From contig JAJNDI010000021.1 of the NCBI GenBank assembly GCA_021156325.1, forward strand, positions 1 to 32,839: a stretch of 32,839 bases of DNA, read 5' to 3'. A program made the position numbers and the translations under genes. The stretch's first letter is position 1, and every line of letters begins with the position of its first letter. The notes under the pieces are model-generated. The model saw only the letters and a program-made list of their open reading frames with translations. It did not search any database and was not told the DNA's origin. Source of the stretch: Gammaproteobacteria bacterium. Its GTDB lineage: Bacteria > Pseudomonadota > Gammaproteobacteria > JAJFKG01. Shown here in pieces: positions 16,976 to 25,538 of the stretch.

Positions 16976-19501
16976 ATGAAATTACGTAACTTATGGTGGC
17001 TGTTGCTCACGTTATTATCCCCTGTCAGTTTGGCTGCCGAACCTGTAAAAACGATTACCGGTTATGCTGAGAACAATCCTTTATCTGCTTATTTACCCAC
17101 GAGTGATTATTCACTGGGTTATTTAAAACAAATGTTTGGTGATGTCAGCGGGATGATCCATTCGGATGTAACAGGGTCTCTCGGCGGTTTTATCATGGGG
17201 GATTTGTTTCGCGTCTTTAACTCTGCAATGCTTGTTTTTGCTGTCGTTGTTCTGATGTATATTGTCTTTACTTCCACTTTACGCATGGCTCATGAAGGTG
17301 AAGCCATGGGCTTGGGTTCCAAAGAATGGTCATCTCCCTGGATTATTATCCGCGCTGCCATTGCCATGGTCATGTTAGTACCGCAAGCCGGCGGTTACTG
17401 TTTAGCACAAAAGATTGTAATGTATATCGTGCTGATGGGCGTTGCAGGCGCCAATATGATGTGGTCAACAGCAGTCGATAAAATGCTGAGTAAAGACGCG
17501 GTAAAATCGATGATCACCAGCCAGCAGCCCCTGATAGACAGCACCAAATTTCTCACCGTTGTCGAAACTATTTATGAACAGCAAGCCTGCCGCTGGGCAT
17601 TGTATAAAAATCACCATAATGGCAAGATCCAGGTGCAAGGGCCTTTTTATTCAAACGCGCATCGTATTCCCAATGTTAAATATGATACGGCTTTTTTTAC
17701 GGTTGGAGATAAAGATCAGGGTACCCTCTGCGGTGGTATTTCCTGGCAGTATCCTTATCAGCAAAACCAAAGCGGTGATACTTCAAGCCCTTCTTCTTTA
17801 CAAAAAGATGACTTTCAAGCCGATACTGAATTGGAAAAAGGCATAGAGAATGCAGTCTATTTAATGTATCAACGGCTGGAGTATGCTGGTAAATACTTTC
17901 AAGATAATCCAGATCATACCTGTGGTTTACCTCCTGGAGGAAATACGCCTGATCAGCAATTAATTGCCAACAATTACGGCTGCTTTGTATTGGCAATGGT
18001 GGATTACACCAATTTTGCCAATTCAAGCGCAAGACATATACAGTATTCAAAATATGCAGATGTAGATCCTGTCTTATGGACTAATCAGGAAGGTCAGGAT
18101 ATTACGTTAGAGACTGCAGTAGAAAAAGTAAAATCGATGATTAAAAATCGGGGCTGGGCAGATGCCGGCAGCTATTTTTATAATATTGCTGAATTAAGCA
18201 GTGCGTCAAGCATTGCAATGGCTTCCTTAGATCTAAACGTTATACCGGCGACTTATGTATACGGCAAAAAGAACGTTGATCAGGTCGACAGCCAACAAGC
18301 CAGGGTTAATGGTTATTTGCAGCTCAGTTATTATAATTTGAATAATTATTATCATAGCGACAACGCATTGATGCAAGGTTCAGATGAGCAGCAAACAGAT
18401 CTCAAGAAAAAATTGATCAGGTCTCATCTTGATGGCAAGATCAATTATGATTTTGGAGATCAGGACTTAAATGGAAGACCAAAACAATTATTTGATGTTT
18501 TGACATTTGGCGTGGCGGGGTGGTTGACGAGCTGGAATTACCACATGCTTGCTGCCGTTTCTTCACAAGCTGAGCATGGGGCCAGTATGGCAGGGCTTGT
18601 GAATCCGGTTATCTCTCTTCAAGAGTTGGGACGTGTTCAAATAGAACAAGCAGAAGGGATCTGGATCAGAGGATTAGCCACTATCGATGCTATAACGTTG
18701 GGGAGTGCCGGCGTTTCATTTATTCCCTTTGTTGGCAGTAAACTGGCTCAACCCATTGCCGAGGGGATGATCGCTATGATTCAGTGGCTGCAAAGCCTTA
18801 TGTCACCGATAGCCGTAGCGATGTTCAGTTCCGGTTTTTTATTAAGTACCTGGCTGCCATTCCTGCCTTATATTTTAAGCATATTCTGTGTGTTTGGCTG
18901 GATCTTGTCGGTTGTTGAAATGATGGTCGCAGCGCCGATTGTGGCTCTTGGTATATTATCACCCGAAGGTCATTCTGTTTTTGGTAAAGGATCGCCTGCC
19001 GTGTTGTTATCGCTTGCCATGTTTTTACGCCCTATCTTGATGATCATGGGTTTTATCGCCGGTATTATCGGTGTATTTATTATCTCGAGCATTGTCAATG
19101 CGGGATTCTTACACATGGTGCAAAGCGTATTTCATAATAACCTGAGCTTGTTAACCACTACGGGTATTATTACGATGTATACCATCATCATGACCGGTCT
19201 GTATAATAAAAGTTTTGGGATGATGACAGCGATTTCTAATAGCGTATTACGCTGGATCGGCGGTCAACACGCAACTATGGATCAAGGTGAAAGTCAAATG
19301 CTGGATGCGGTTAAATCCGGTGTTGAAGGCGTGGGCAGCAAAGGCGCTGAAGCCGCAAAAGGCCTTGAAAAAGGCCAGCTTGCGGGAACGGAAGCGGCTG
19401 CCGGTGGGACCCGCTCAATTGGGAAAAAGGTTGGCGGCGCTGGAGAAGATGCTATATCCGGGAAAGGAGCAGACCTGGTGGCCAAAATCGGTAAAAAATA
19501 A
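16976..19501 (+). CDS. dotA: Dot/Icm polytopic membrane protein DotA
   Basis: An 841-residue protein with a cleavable signal peptide (ending VSLAA), membrane helices near residues 68-95, 120-165 and a cluster between about 570 and 740, and a large periplasmic region between them. The C-terminal tail is Gly/Ala/Lys-rich. DotA is a polytopic inner-membrane Dot/Icm protein, also released from the cell in L. pneumophila. It is shorter than the about 1048-residue L. pneumophila protein. It is co-directional with icmV and convergent with dotB, 25 nt apart. Confidence 0.95.
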   Translation: MKLRNLWWLLLTLLSPVSLAAEPVKTITGYAENNPLSAYLPTSDYSLGYLKQMFGDVSGMIHSDVTGSLGGFIMGDLFRVFNSAMLVFAVVVLMYIVFTSTLRMAHEGEAMGLGSKEWSSPWIIIRAAIAMVMLVPQAGGYCLAQKIVMYIVLMGVAGANMMWSTAVDKMLSKDAVKSMITSQQPLIDSTKFLTVVETIYEQQACRWALYKNHHNGKIQVQGPFYSNAHRIPNVKYDTAFFTVGDKDQGTLCGGISWQYPYQQNQSGDTSSPSSLQKDDFQADTELEKGIENAVYLMYQRLEYAGKYFQDNPDHTCGLPPGGNTPDQQLIANNYGCFVLAMVDYTNFANSSARHIQYSKYADVDPVLWTNQEGQDITLETAVEKVKSMIKNRGWADAGSYFYNIAELSSASSIAMASLDLNVIPATYVYGKKNVDQVDSQQARVNGYLQLSYYNLNNYYHSDNALMQGSDEQQTDLKKKLIRSHLDGKINYDFGDQDLNGRPKQLFDVLTFGVAGWLTSWNYHMLAAVSSQAEHGASMAGLVNPVISLQELGRVQIEQAEGIWIRGLATIDAITLGSAGVSFIPFVGSKLAQPIAEGMIAMIQWLQSLMSPIAVAMFSSGFLLSTWLPFLPYILSIFCVFGWILSVVEMMVAAPIVALGILSPEGHSVFGKGSPAVLLSLAMFLRPILMIMGFIAGIIGVFIISSIVNAGFLHMVQSVFHNNLSLLTTTGIITMYTIIMTGLYNKSFGMMTAISNSVLRWIGGQHATMDQGESQMLDAVKSGVEGVGSKGAEAAKGLEKGQLAGTEAAAGGTRSIGKKVGGAGEDAISGKGADLVAKIGKK

Positions 19502-19526
19502 AGAAGTATGAAGCGCTCAGCGCGTC

Positions 19527-20666
19527 TTAATCGGTAAACTTCGCACCTGCTGCGAGAATTGCATATTCGCGCTCGGGGATGAGCCCTGCTTTCAATTTAG
19601 CTTTGGCATCCACTAACATCGGCTGCCCATGAGAATGCAATAATTCACGGGTGCGTTGAATGATTTTCTCAGCCGGCGCATTGATTAACGCATCACGCGT
19701 TTTTTCATCAAAGACTAAATATTCCCGCAGCGCTACGCGCTTACCATCCACCGTTGGCACGAGCTTTTGCCAAATCACCAGGCGAATGGTTTCTAAAATA
19801 TCGATGATGCGGCCTGCGCGTTCATCAGCGGGGAAACTTGTCACCAAACGCCGAATCGTTTCAGGTACGCCGTTGCTGTGCAGCGTTGTATACACAGGAT
19901 GGCCTGTTAAGGCGGCTTCAATGGAAGCTGCAATGGTTTCTTTATCACGGGATTCACCGACTAAAATAAGCCCGGGTTTTCGCCGCAGTGCATTGCGAAC
20001 CCCAGCCGCAAAGTCGGGCAAATGGCGTGGGATCTCTGCCTGACTTATCACAGAACTGGGTTTATTTAACATATCGTAAACAAATTCGATAGGCGCTTCG
20101 TAGGTTAAGACTTTACGATTGCCATCGGATTTTTCTACCAATTCCCGAATGATGGAAGCGAGCAGCGTACTTTTACCCGAACCGGTTGCACCGGTGACAT
20201 AGACAATACCTTGATGCGGCGCCATGGCTTCCAAGATAGCGTCTGGCAAATGCAGGGTTTCCAATTTAGGGGGTTCGTGCGGAATGGTTCGTAAGGTAAT
20301 TTGAATGCCGTCATGACCGCTGACCTGGCAGCTGGTGGCATTCACGCGAAAACGATGACGCACGCCGCGCGAAGGGCGGTATTCATAATGCGTATCCAGA
20401 TCATGCCCGCTTAAGAGCTGCGCGGTGGCATTAGGCCCATAAATGCCATTAATGATTTCACCTACTTCCGTATTGGATAATTCACGTTTGGTTACTCGGT
20501 ACAAATGGCCATAAATTTCGGCAAAAACCACTTCGTTGGTTTGAATCGTCACATCCGAGGTATTGACTGTGATGCAATGAGCGAGCAGCGCATCCAATTC
20601 TTTTGGGCCAAAACGTAAAGGTTCGTTAGGCATGAGCATTAATTCTGTCCCTGATACCGTGTTCAT
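19527..20666 (-). CDS. dotB: Dot/Icm secretion ATPase DotB
   Basis: A 379-residue PilT/VirB11-like hexameric ATPase (377 in L. pneumophila) that docks on the cytoplasmic side of the channel. Motifs: ITLRTIPHEPP, Walker A TGATGSGKST, Asp-box-like RKVLTYEAPIEFVYD, Walker B ALRRKPGLILVGESRD, and the His box TGHPVYTTLHSNGVPET. The chosen ATG at 20666 overlaps the dotC stop as ATGA. Another ATG at 20639 has a better AGGGA ribosome binding site and would give 370 residues; a longer reading from 20729 would cover the dotC end and is unlikely. Confidence 0.96.
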   Translation of the reverse strand: MNTVSGTELMLMPNEPLRFGPKELDALLAHCITVNTSDVTIQTNEVVFAEIYGHLYRVTKRELSNTEVGEIINGIYGPNATAQLLSGHDLDTHYEYRPSRGVRHRFRVNATSCQVSGHDGIQITLRTIPHEPPKLETLHLPDAILEAMAPHQGIVYVTGATGSGKSTLLASIIRELVEKSDGNRKVLTYEAPIEFVYDMLNKPSSVISQAEIPRHLPDFAAGVRNALRRKPGLILVGESRDKETIAASIEAALTGHPVYTTLHSNGVPETIRRLVTSFPADERAGRIIDILETIRLVIWQKLVPTVDGKRVALREYLVFDEKTRDALINAPAEKIIQRTRELLHSHGQPMLVDAKAKLKAGLIPEREYAILAAGAKFTD

Positions 20667-21532
20667 GGTGTTTTCGTTTGCCTCCATTTTTGCGGATCGT
20701 TTGCGGGATCGATCACCGCAGCCTGCCATTTTCCACTGTCGGTTTGAAGTTCAGGTAAAGCCGTTATTCGCAAGACTTGATCATTAATATTAATTTCATT
20801 GCTGTCTCCTGTGATCCCCAATTGAGTTGTGGCAACGAAAGGTTCACTTATCATATGCTGCGCCAATAATTTTCTATAAAGCGTCATCCCGGCATATTCT
20901 TCTTTTAATCTGGCAAGATTGGTATTAAAAATAGTGTTGGCTTGATCAATGCCTTCATTCCATCCTTTGAGCACATACGTCTGCCAGACGGCTTCTTCTT
21001 CTTCACTCTTGGGCAGTAAGGAGGGATCAGGCGGCGGCGGTTTTTTATAATCCATCCATAAATAACTGTGCCACGTTGGCGTTGCGGTAGTAAAATGCGC
21101 TTGTTTTACAATTTTATACGTGTGATCGGCAATTCTGACCGAGTCAGGGCTGTGTTGATCCAATATAGTGCGGCCTTCAACCAGAACAGGCGGCAAAACG
21201 TTATTGTGTAATACCATCGGGTGAAAATTAAAAGCCTGATCCAACTGACGGGCTTCTTTCTTCAAGTTTTGATTGATTTCATCAGCGCGTTTTGCCAAAC
21301 CGCCTTGGGCGCCGACTTCAAGAGCCGCTTGCTGCAAGGCTTGCAAACGCAAGGGATTGATGCCATTAGCTTCCGGTAAAGTGCGTGTGGCCAAATGTTG
21401 TAATTCCTCAAGAGAAGTCGTGTCGACATTGGCAGTGGAGAGCCGCGGCGGCGGTTCGCTGGCGCAGGCGGTTAGCAGCAGGCAAAAGAATAAGCTACCG
21501 ATGAGGCGAATTTTCGCATCAAGCTGGAACAT
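20663..21532 (-). CDS. dotC: Dot/Icm outer-membrane lipoprotein DotC
   Basis: A 289-residue lipoprotein (303 in L. pneumophila) with signal peptide and lipobox (LLTAC). DotC, with DotD, targets DotH to the outer membrane and forms the core-complex disc. The conserved body includes GGLAKRADEINQNLK and a Pro-rich KKPPPPDPSLLP after WMDY. The ATG at 21532 lies inside the dotD 3' end; the TTG at 21544 is a poorer start. It is coupled to dotB by ATGA. Confidence 0.94.
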   Translation of the reverse strand: MFQLDAKIRLIGSLFFCLLLTACASEPPPRLSTANVDTTSLEELQHLATRTLPEANGINPLRLQALQQAALEVGAQGGLAKRADEINQNLKKEARQLDQAFNFHPMVLHNNVLPPVLVEGRTILDQHSPDSVRIADHTYKIVKQAHFTTATPTWHSYLWMDYKKPPPPDPSLLPKSEEEEAVWQTYVLKGWNEGIDQANTIFNTNLARLKEEYAGMTLYRKLLAQHMISEPFVATTQLGITGDSNEININDQVLRITALPELQTDSGKWQAAVIDPANDPQKWRQTKTP

Positions 21533-21992
21533 AACGCAGCTCAATTAACTTGGATTTGGGGTATACGACAACATTCGCACGTTTATCGGCTTGATAAGCT
21601 GCATTGCGCAGAATATCGCCGACTGCTTCATTTCTGGCATAGACATCCACTAAAACGGGCACTGCAGGAGGTTTACCAATCACTTTAAACGTGTAACCCG
21701 TCATATGAGCGATTTGTTCCAGGAGTGTTTCAATTGGTCCAGCCCAATCGATGGAAACCACTTGTGCCATAGCGTAGGTACTGGGATCGGGGTTAACGAT
21801 AGCCGTTTTCGGGGTTAATGCCGCTTGTTCTGTTGCGGCCATCACTTCGAGGGATTGGCTGGCGGCAACGGCGGCTTGTGCAATCTGGTTAATACCGGCA
21901 TCATCTTGAATCACCGGCGGCTTAACCTCGGAAGCGGTACAACTGATGAGGCCTAAGCAAGACAATAAGATAACCAGACTCTTTATTCGCAC
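21519..21992 (-). CDS. dotD: Dot/Icm outer-membrane lipoprotein DotD
   Basis: A 157-residue lipoprotein (163 in L. pneumophila): lipobox LISC (Cys 18), a disordered linker, and a C-terminal domain (about 80-150) resembling secretin N0 / TonB short domains, with SIDWAGPIETLLEQIAHMTG. It forms the outer-membrane complex with DotC and DotH. It is first gene of the leftward dotD-dotC-dotB unit, divergent from icmT. Confidence 0.94.
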   Translation of the reverse strand: MRIKSLVILLSCLGLISCTASEVKPPVIQDDAGINQIAQAAVAASQSLEVMAATEQAALTPKTAIVNPDPSTYAMAQVVSIDWAGPIETLLEQIAHMTGYTFKVIGKPPAVPVLVDVYARNEAVGDILRNAAYQADKRANVVVYPKSKLIELRYVPA

Positions 21993-22006
21993 GGCTAAGG
22001 CACTCT

Positions 22007-22036
22007 TTTATAGTATATTATTGTGAATTGAAGCAA
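22007..22036 (-). promoter_or_regulatory. Candidate sigma70 promoter for dotD-dotC-dotB
   Basis: On the minus strand: -35 TTGCTT (22036-22031), 18 nt, -10 TATAAA (22012-22007), only about 15 nt upstream of the dotD ATG. TATACT, overlapping it upstream, is another possible -10. Confidence 0.45.
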
Positions 22037-22149
22037 GGTAATGTACAGAAGTCAAGGCTCGCTGAAAATGAAGCCGTTTTTGTGTTAAACTTCTTATGTC
22101 CATTATCCCGCGGCGTGAGCGGTGCTCTCCAGTCATTTAAGGTATGATC

Positions 22150-22410
22150 ATGGCAAAATATAGACCCGATGCCCATTGGCGTGATTCTGCACGTCCTGCC
22201 TGTTTTTGGTTTTTAGACTGCCGTGCTGCATTTCCTTTCTTATTTTGTTTATTACACATTCGTGTTTGGACCCTGGTCGTTGCTTTAATTGCAACGCTCT
22301 TCTTTGCAACCCTTGAACGTTATGGTTTTACCGTGTATGTGTTTTGGCGTTGGCTGCGTTCAACAGCTGCCGGCAAACGGCGCGCTGCTATTCCCTGGTG
22401 GCTGGATTAA
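22150..22410 (+). CDS. icmT: Dot/Icm protein IcmT
   Basis: An 86-residue protein, the same length as L. pneumophila IcmT, with hydrophobic segments near 20-38 and 40-56 and an aromatic/basic C terminus (VFWRWLRS). IcmT is needed for the functional system and, in L. pneumophila, for pore-mediated exit from the host cell. ATG 22150 with AAGGT six bases upstream is preferred over ATG 22144. icmS starts 6 nt after its stop. Confidence 0.93.
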   Translation: MAKYRPDAHWRDSARPACFWFLDCRAAFPFLFCLLHIRVWTLVVALIATLFFATLERYGFTVYVFWRWLRSTAAGKRRAAIPWWLD

Positions 22411-22416
22411 ATCACT

Positions 22417-22761
22417 ATGTCAGAAGAGAGACTCAAACAATTAACAAAACTGGCGCAAGCTTTAAATGCGCATTTTGTTTTGAACAATCAGCCCATAGGC
22501 TATGACAAAATTTTCGCTGATGACGGCCTTTTACCTGCGTTAGCCAGACGCGCGGATCAACTGTGTTCTCTGTGTCTGGGTTATGGCATTGGCGCGTCTT
22601 TTGATGAAGCGCCTGAGAGCAAACTCGGTGTGAAAGTTAAATTCGATGCCACTACGCCCGAAGTGCTGCGGTTGTTGTGCATTATTGATGTCTTGAATGA
22701 AATTGTAAAAGCAGCTCCCATTCGCGATAAAGTTTCTTTGGATGAATTGTTATATGACTGA
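22417..22761 (+). CDS. icmS: Dot/Icm adaptor IcmS
   Basis: A 114-residue acidic cytoplasmic chaperone, the same length as in L. pneumophila. With IcmW (and LvgA where present) it binds effectors and the DotL C-terminal tail. Highly conserved block: LLPALARRADQLCSLCLGYG, then TPEVLRLLCIIDVLNEI and the ending LDELLYD. The stop overlaps the start of the following icmQ-type gene (ATGACTGA). Confidence 0.96.
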   Translation: MSEERLKQLTKLAQALNAHFVLNNQPIGYDKIFADDGLLPALARRADQLCSLCLGYGIGASFDEAPESKLGVKVKFDATTPEVLRLLCIIDVLNEIVKAAPIRDKVSLDELLYD

Positions 22762-23554
22762 TTCTTTTACGGCTTGTTTCGATCTGCGTGTTCAATTAGA
22801 AGATATATTACGTTTATTAACCACGATGGTTCACACGTTAAGCTTGCAAAATAAAGCTGGAAAGGCTCTTAAAACCGGTTCTTTAGAAAGATGTGAGCAT
22901 AATATCGTTTTGATAAAAGAAGCGATCAGCGAAGTGACCCATAAAATTAACCTTTTACAAAAAACGGCGTCTTCTTCTCTTCAAATGACTGAGTGTCTGC
23001 CGTTAAAAAAAATCATTCATGATTTACAAGAAGAGGGGAAGTGGCAGCCCGGTGTTTTTTTACAAACATTGAAAGAAAGACTACACACCATTGAAAATGA
23101 GTTGGAAGCCAATCTGATAGAACCGGTTAAAGCCCAATCTCCCACCATAAATGCCAAGCCCTCTGCAAAAACAGTCAGGGATAATACAGCAGCAGATGCT
23201 GTCACGGTTTATATGCACTTATATCAAGCCACCGGGAAAGTGTTATCGACGTGGCTGCCTCTCTTTCAAAATTTACGATCGCTTGTTCAATCCCGCCCTA
23301 TTTATGCCAATGAAGCAGATGTGCTTTCCGTATTGGAAGCTCGGGGTCAAGCTGCAACCGATGCTTATCTGATGTTGGCAATTCCAAAGGCCATCCTGGT
23401 ACATCCCTTTCGAGGCAGACAGCATATTGATAAATATGGCCATGAATTACTGGTGATCGACAGCGATCGCTTTCCCGCCCGCCCTCACATTGGCTATTTC
23501 TATCATCAGGGTAAGCGGTATCATCTGGTGGATGGGGAATTAGTACTTATTTAG
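22754..23554 (+). CDS. icmQ: IcmQ with an N-terminal extension (possible IcmR/FIR-type chaperone fusion)
   Basis: A 266-residue protein in three parts. Residues 1-77 match no family I recognise and look like two amphipathic helices. From about residue 78 (MTECLPLKKIIHDL) the sequence resembles the N-terminal membrane-active helices of IcmQ, and from about 145 its C-terminal domain, an ADP-ribosyltransferase-like NAD-binding fold, with SRPIYANEADV as the best conserved stretch. The IcmQ part alone is 189 residues, close to the 191 of L. pneumophila IcmQ. In Legionella a separate chaperone gene (icmR, or unrelated FIR genes) sits exactly between icmS and icmQ; here its place is taken by the extension, in the same frame with no stop. 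The internal ATG at 22985 has no ribosome binding site, so separate translation is unlikely. An in-frame ATG at 22742 is another possible start. Confidence 0.85.
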   Translation: MTDSFTACFDLRVQLEDILRLLTTMVHTLSLQNKAGKALKTGSLERCEHNIVLIKEAISEVTHKINLLQKTASSSLQMTECLPLKKIIHDLQEEGKWQPGVFLQTLKERLHTIENELEANLIEPVKAQSPTINAKPSAKTVRDNTAADAVTVYMHLYQATGKVLSTWLPLFQNLRSLVQSRPIYANEADVLSVLEARGQAATDAYLMLAIPKAILVHPFRGRQHIDKYGHELLVIDSDRFPARPHIGYFYHQGKRYHLVDGELVLI

Positions 23555-23578
23555 TCTATTAAATTTTCTGCGCCGCGC

Positions 23579-23609
23579 CCTCTCCCGCGCCGCGTAGCGG
23601 CGGGAGAGG
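23579..23609. repeat. GC-rich palindromic repeat after icmQ (family B)
   Basis: CCTCTCC arm paired with GGAGAGG around an inner CGCCGC-GTA-GCGGCG hairpin. The same kind of GC-rich element is found in several copies at 32401-32504. It separates icmQ from the icmP promoter and may attenuate read-through. Confidence 0.7.
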
Positions 23610-23673
23610 TAAGCTCGCAGCACTTATTAAAGCATTTTCCCCACAAAACGCTATAATAACCAGGCATATGACG

Positions 23674-23721
23674 CTTAAGAGGGCTTAATCTCTTTTATTT
23701 TTAGCGGATTTTCAGTACAAT
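23674..23721 (+). promoter_or_regulatory. icmP promoter with PmrA-like tandem box
   Basis: Tandem CTTAA (23674-23678) and CTTAA (23684-23688, followed by T), then 26 nt after position 23689 a -10-like TACAAT (23716-23721), with no good -35. This is the layout of response-regulator-activated promoters: PmrA boxes in Coxiella and Legionella are tandem CTTAA-like repeats about 25 nt above the -10. The period here is 10 rather than the 11 I recall. A separate TATAAT at 23651-23656 lacks a -35. Confidence 0.5.
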
Positions 23722-23734
23722 GCAAATTTGCATT
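23719..23734. promoter_or_regulatory. Perfect 16-bp palindrome at the icmP promoter (operator candidate)
   Basis: AATGCAAATTTGCATT overlaps the -10 and the expected transcription start. It shares AATGC-N6-GCATT with the inverted repeat at 16350-16365 before icmV. Confidence 0.55.
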
Positions 23735-23750
23735 AACAGGTGATGATTTT

Positions 23751-24950
23751 ATGGCGGGCGGAGCACAACAGGGATCGGGCGGCGGAGGGGGTAAAGATAA
23801 CCACATGGGGTTTTTGTGGATCCTCTTTGGCCTTTTTATTTTGGGCTGGATCATCTGGTATCTTTTCCAACCGCAATTAGTGCGGGGATTTTTTTATTTT
23901 AAATTAGCTGAAATCAGCGTCATCAGTTTTTTTACCGATCAATTGAGTTCCTTGCGCACATGGATTTTAACGGCTAATCCCCGTACCGTGACAATGGGTC
24001 AAATAGTGGTGGTATCGAATGCGGTAGGGCAGTTTATTCGTATTCCTGCGGCTCTTTTGTTATTTATTTTAGGTGCGTTGGTTTATTTTACCGATATCCG
24101 CTTAAAGTTCAAAAGAACGTATAACATGGAAACGCTTGCGGAGGCGGAACGGGCAAATTGGCCGCAGATAACCCCGGTTGTTGGCCTGGATTTGGTTAAC
24201 GAAGATATCGATGAAGGACAGTGGGCAATGGCCATGACACCTTTGCAATTTGTGAAAAAACACAAACTGATTATTTTGCACGAAGCCACATCCCGGCATC
24301 AATTTAAAGTGCATGGCTTGCCCCCTACCATGGAACTTGTTCCCAACAAGGCCAATGCCGTGTTTGCTGCACAGATGGGTAAAGCATGGATGGGAATCGA
24401 CAGTTTATCGATTCATGCGAAAGCATTGTTTGCCGTATTTGCTGCCCGGATTGGCAGGGATGCTCCCGGGGGACGTGCGTTACTTCGTCAAATTTCTGCC
24501 TCCGCTCACACGGGCAAACTGGATTTTAGCGGGGTAGAAGTATTGCTTGCAAAACACCGTGATCATAAACAGGTAATTCAAATCATACAAAGTCATGCTT
24601 ATGAATTAGGCGTCATGGCTTCTATGCTGGCGGTGGCACGCGATGACGGGGTTCTAGCAACGGCTGAATTTTTATGGCTTAAACCGCTGGATCGGTCTTT
24701 ATGGTATATGTTGAACAGTGTAGGCAGACGCACGGCCTTTTGCGAAATTGCAGGGCCTTTCGCACACTGGCTTGCGGAAAAAGCGATTGGCAAAAAACTG
24801 CGTTCCCCCATGGTGGCAGAAGCCACACGGGGATTAGCAATTGCCTTGGAAACGATCATTTATACGGATGAGGATTATCTACCCTCACCCTCTATTTTAA
24901 GCATTGAGGGTGAAGAAGCAGAAAACCGTCTCATCGAAGGGCAAAGGTAA
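23751..24950 (+). CDS. icmP: Dot/Icm coupling-complex protein IcmP (DotM)
   Basis: A 399-residue inner-membrane protein (about 376 in L. pneumophila) with a Gly-rich start, membrane helices near 20-40 and 90-112, and a large cytoplasmic domain. DotM is a partner of the coupling ATPase DotL and binds Glu-rich effector signals. Conserved stretches include YNMETLAEAERANWPQI, ARDDGVLATAEFLWLKP and DRSLWYMLNSVGRR. An AGGTGA ribosome binding site precedes the ATG. The broken icmO gene follows after 6 nt. Confidence 0.95.
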   Translation: MAGGAQQGSGGGGGKDNHMGFLWILFGLFILGWIIWYLFQPQLVRGFFYFKLAEISVISFFTDQLSSLRTWILTANPRTVTMGQIVVVSNAVGQFIRIPAALLLFILGALVYFTDIRLKFKRTYNMETLAEAERANWPQITPVVGLDLVNEDIDEGQWAMAMTPLQFVKKHKLIILHEATSRHQFKVHGLPPTMELVPNKANAVFAAQMGKAWMGIDSLSIHAKALFAVFAARIGRDAPGGRALLRQISASAHTGKLDFSGVEVLLAKHRDHKQVIQIIQSHAYELGVMASMLAVARDDGVLATAEFLWLKPLDRSLWYMLNSVGRRTAFCEIAGPFAHWLAEKAIGKKLRSPMVAEATRGLAIALETIIYTDEDYLPSPSILSIEGEEAENRLIEGQR

Positions 24951-24956
24951 ATTAAT

Positions 24957-25538
24957 ATGGCCGTTTTACGTGGGGTTGAACAGCATCAGGAACAAGATCC
25001 GCGCCTCTTGCTGCGAGATACGCGAACGCTGGGGCAGCGTATTGCTGATTTTCTTGAAAATCCTTTAGGCGTCAGCAGCACTTTAGTCGTATTGGGTGTC
25101 ACTAGCATCGTATTTCCAGGCTTAGCTGATATAGCACTAATGATAGGCATGATAATATTTTGCATTAAATACAGCAGTCGTTCGACCCTGCCTTTTCGCC
25201 TGCCCTTACGTGCCCATGTGAAAGATTACAATGATATTAAGCCGGGTACTAAAAACGAGCCAAAGTTGTCGCAAGGCATTTGTTATTTTGGTAACGATCG
25301 GGTTACCAATGAAGAATTGTGGTTTAGCAATGAAGATATGCGAACCCATGTCTTGATGTTTGGCTCAACCGGTTCGGGTAAAACCGAAACACTGTGTTCG
25401 CTGGCTTTTAATGCACTGGTACAAGGCAGCGGTTTTATCTATGTGGATGGTAAAGGGGATAATGCTTTATTTTCCAAAATATTTGCGTGCGATTTCATTT
25501 GTCGAAGCTTTGATGAAGCTTTTAACCTATTCGCGTGA
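24957..25538 (+). pseudogene. icmO: Coupling ATPase IcmO (DotL), N-terminal fragment of a broken gene
   Basis: The first 177 codons (to 25487) match DotL, the type IV coupling protein that delivers effectors to the channel: two membrane helices around 40-70, then Walker A FGSTGSGKTET (135-145) and GFIYVDGKGDN. After KIFA the frame continues for 16 unrelated codons to TGA at 25536-25538. The rest of DotL is in the +1 frame from 25486. Translation would give a 193-residue protein without Walker B and without the adaptor-binding tail. The flanking Dot/Icm genes are intact, so this is either a recent mutation or an assembly error. Confidence 0.93.

Noticed and set aside
22085..22149. Promoter for icmT-icmS-icmQ
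   Set aside because: Only weak matches (TTGTGT with TTATCC at 17 nt); not good enough to annotate, although a promoter must exist in this divergent region.
25360..25485. Upstream extension of the second DotL frame, which would give a 596-residue protein
   Set aside because: It is the +1 shadow of the conserved Walker A region; DotL homology in that frame begins only at about 25486.
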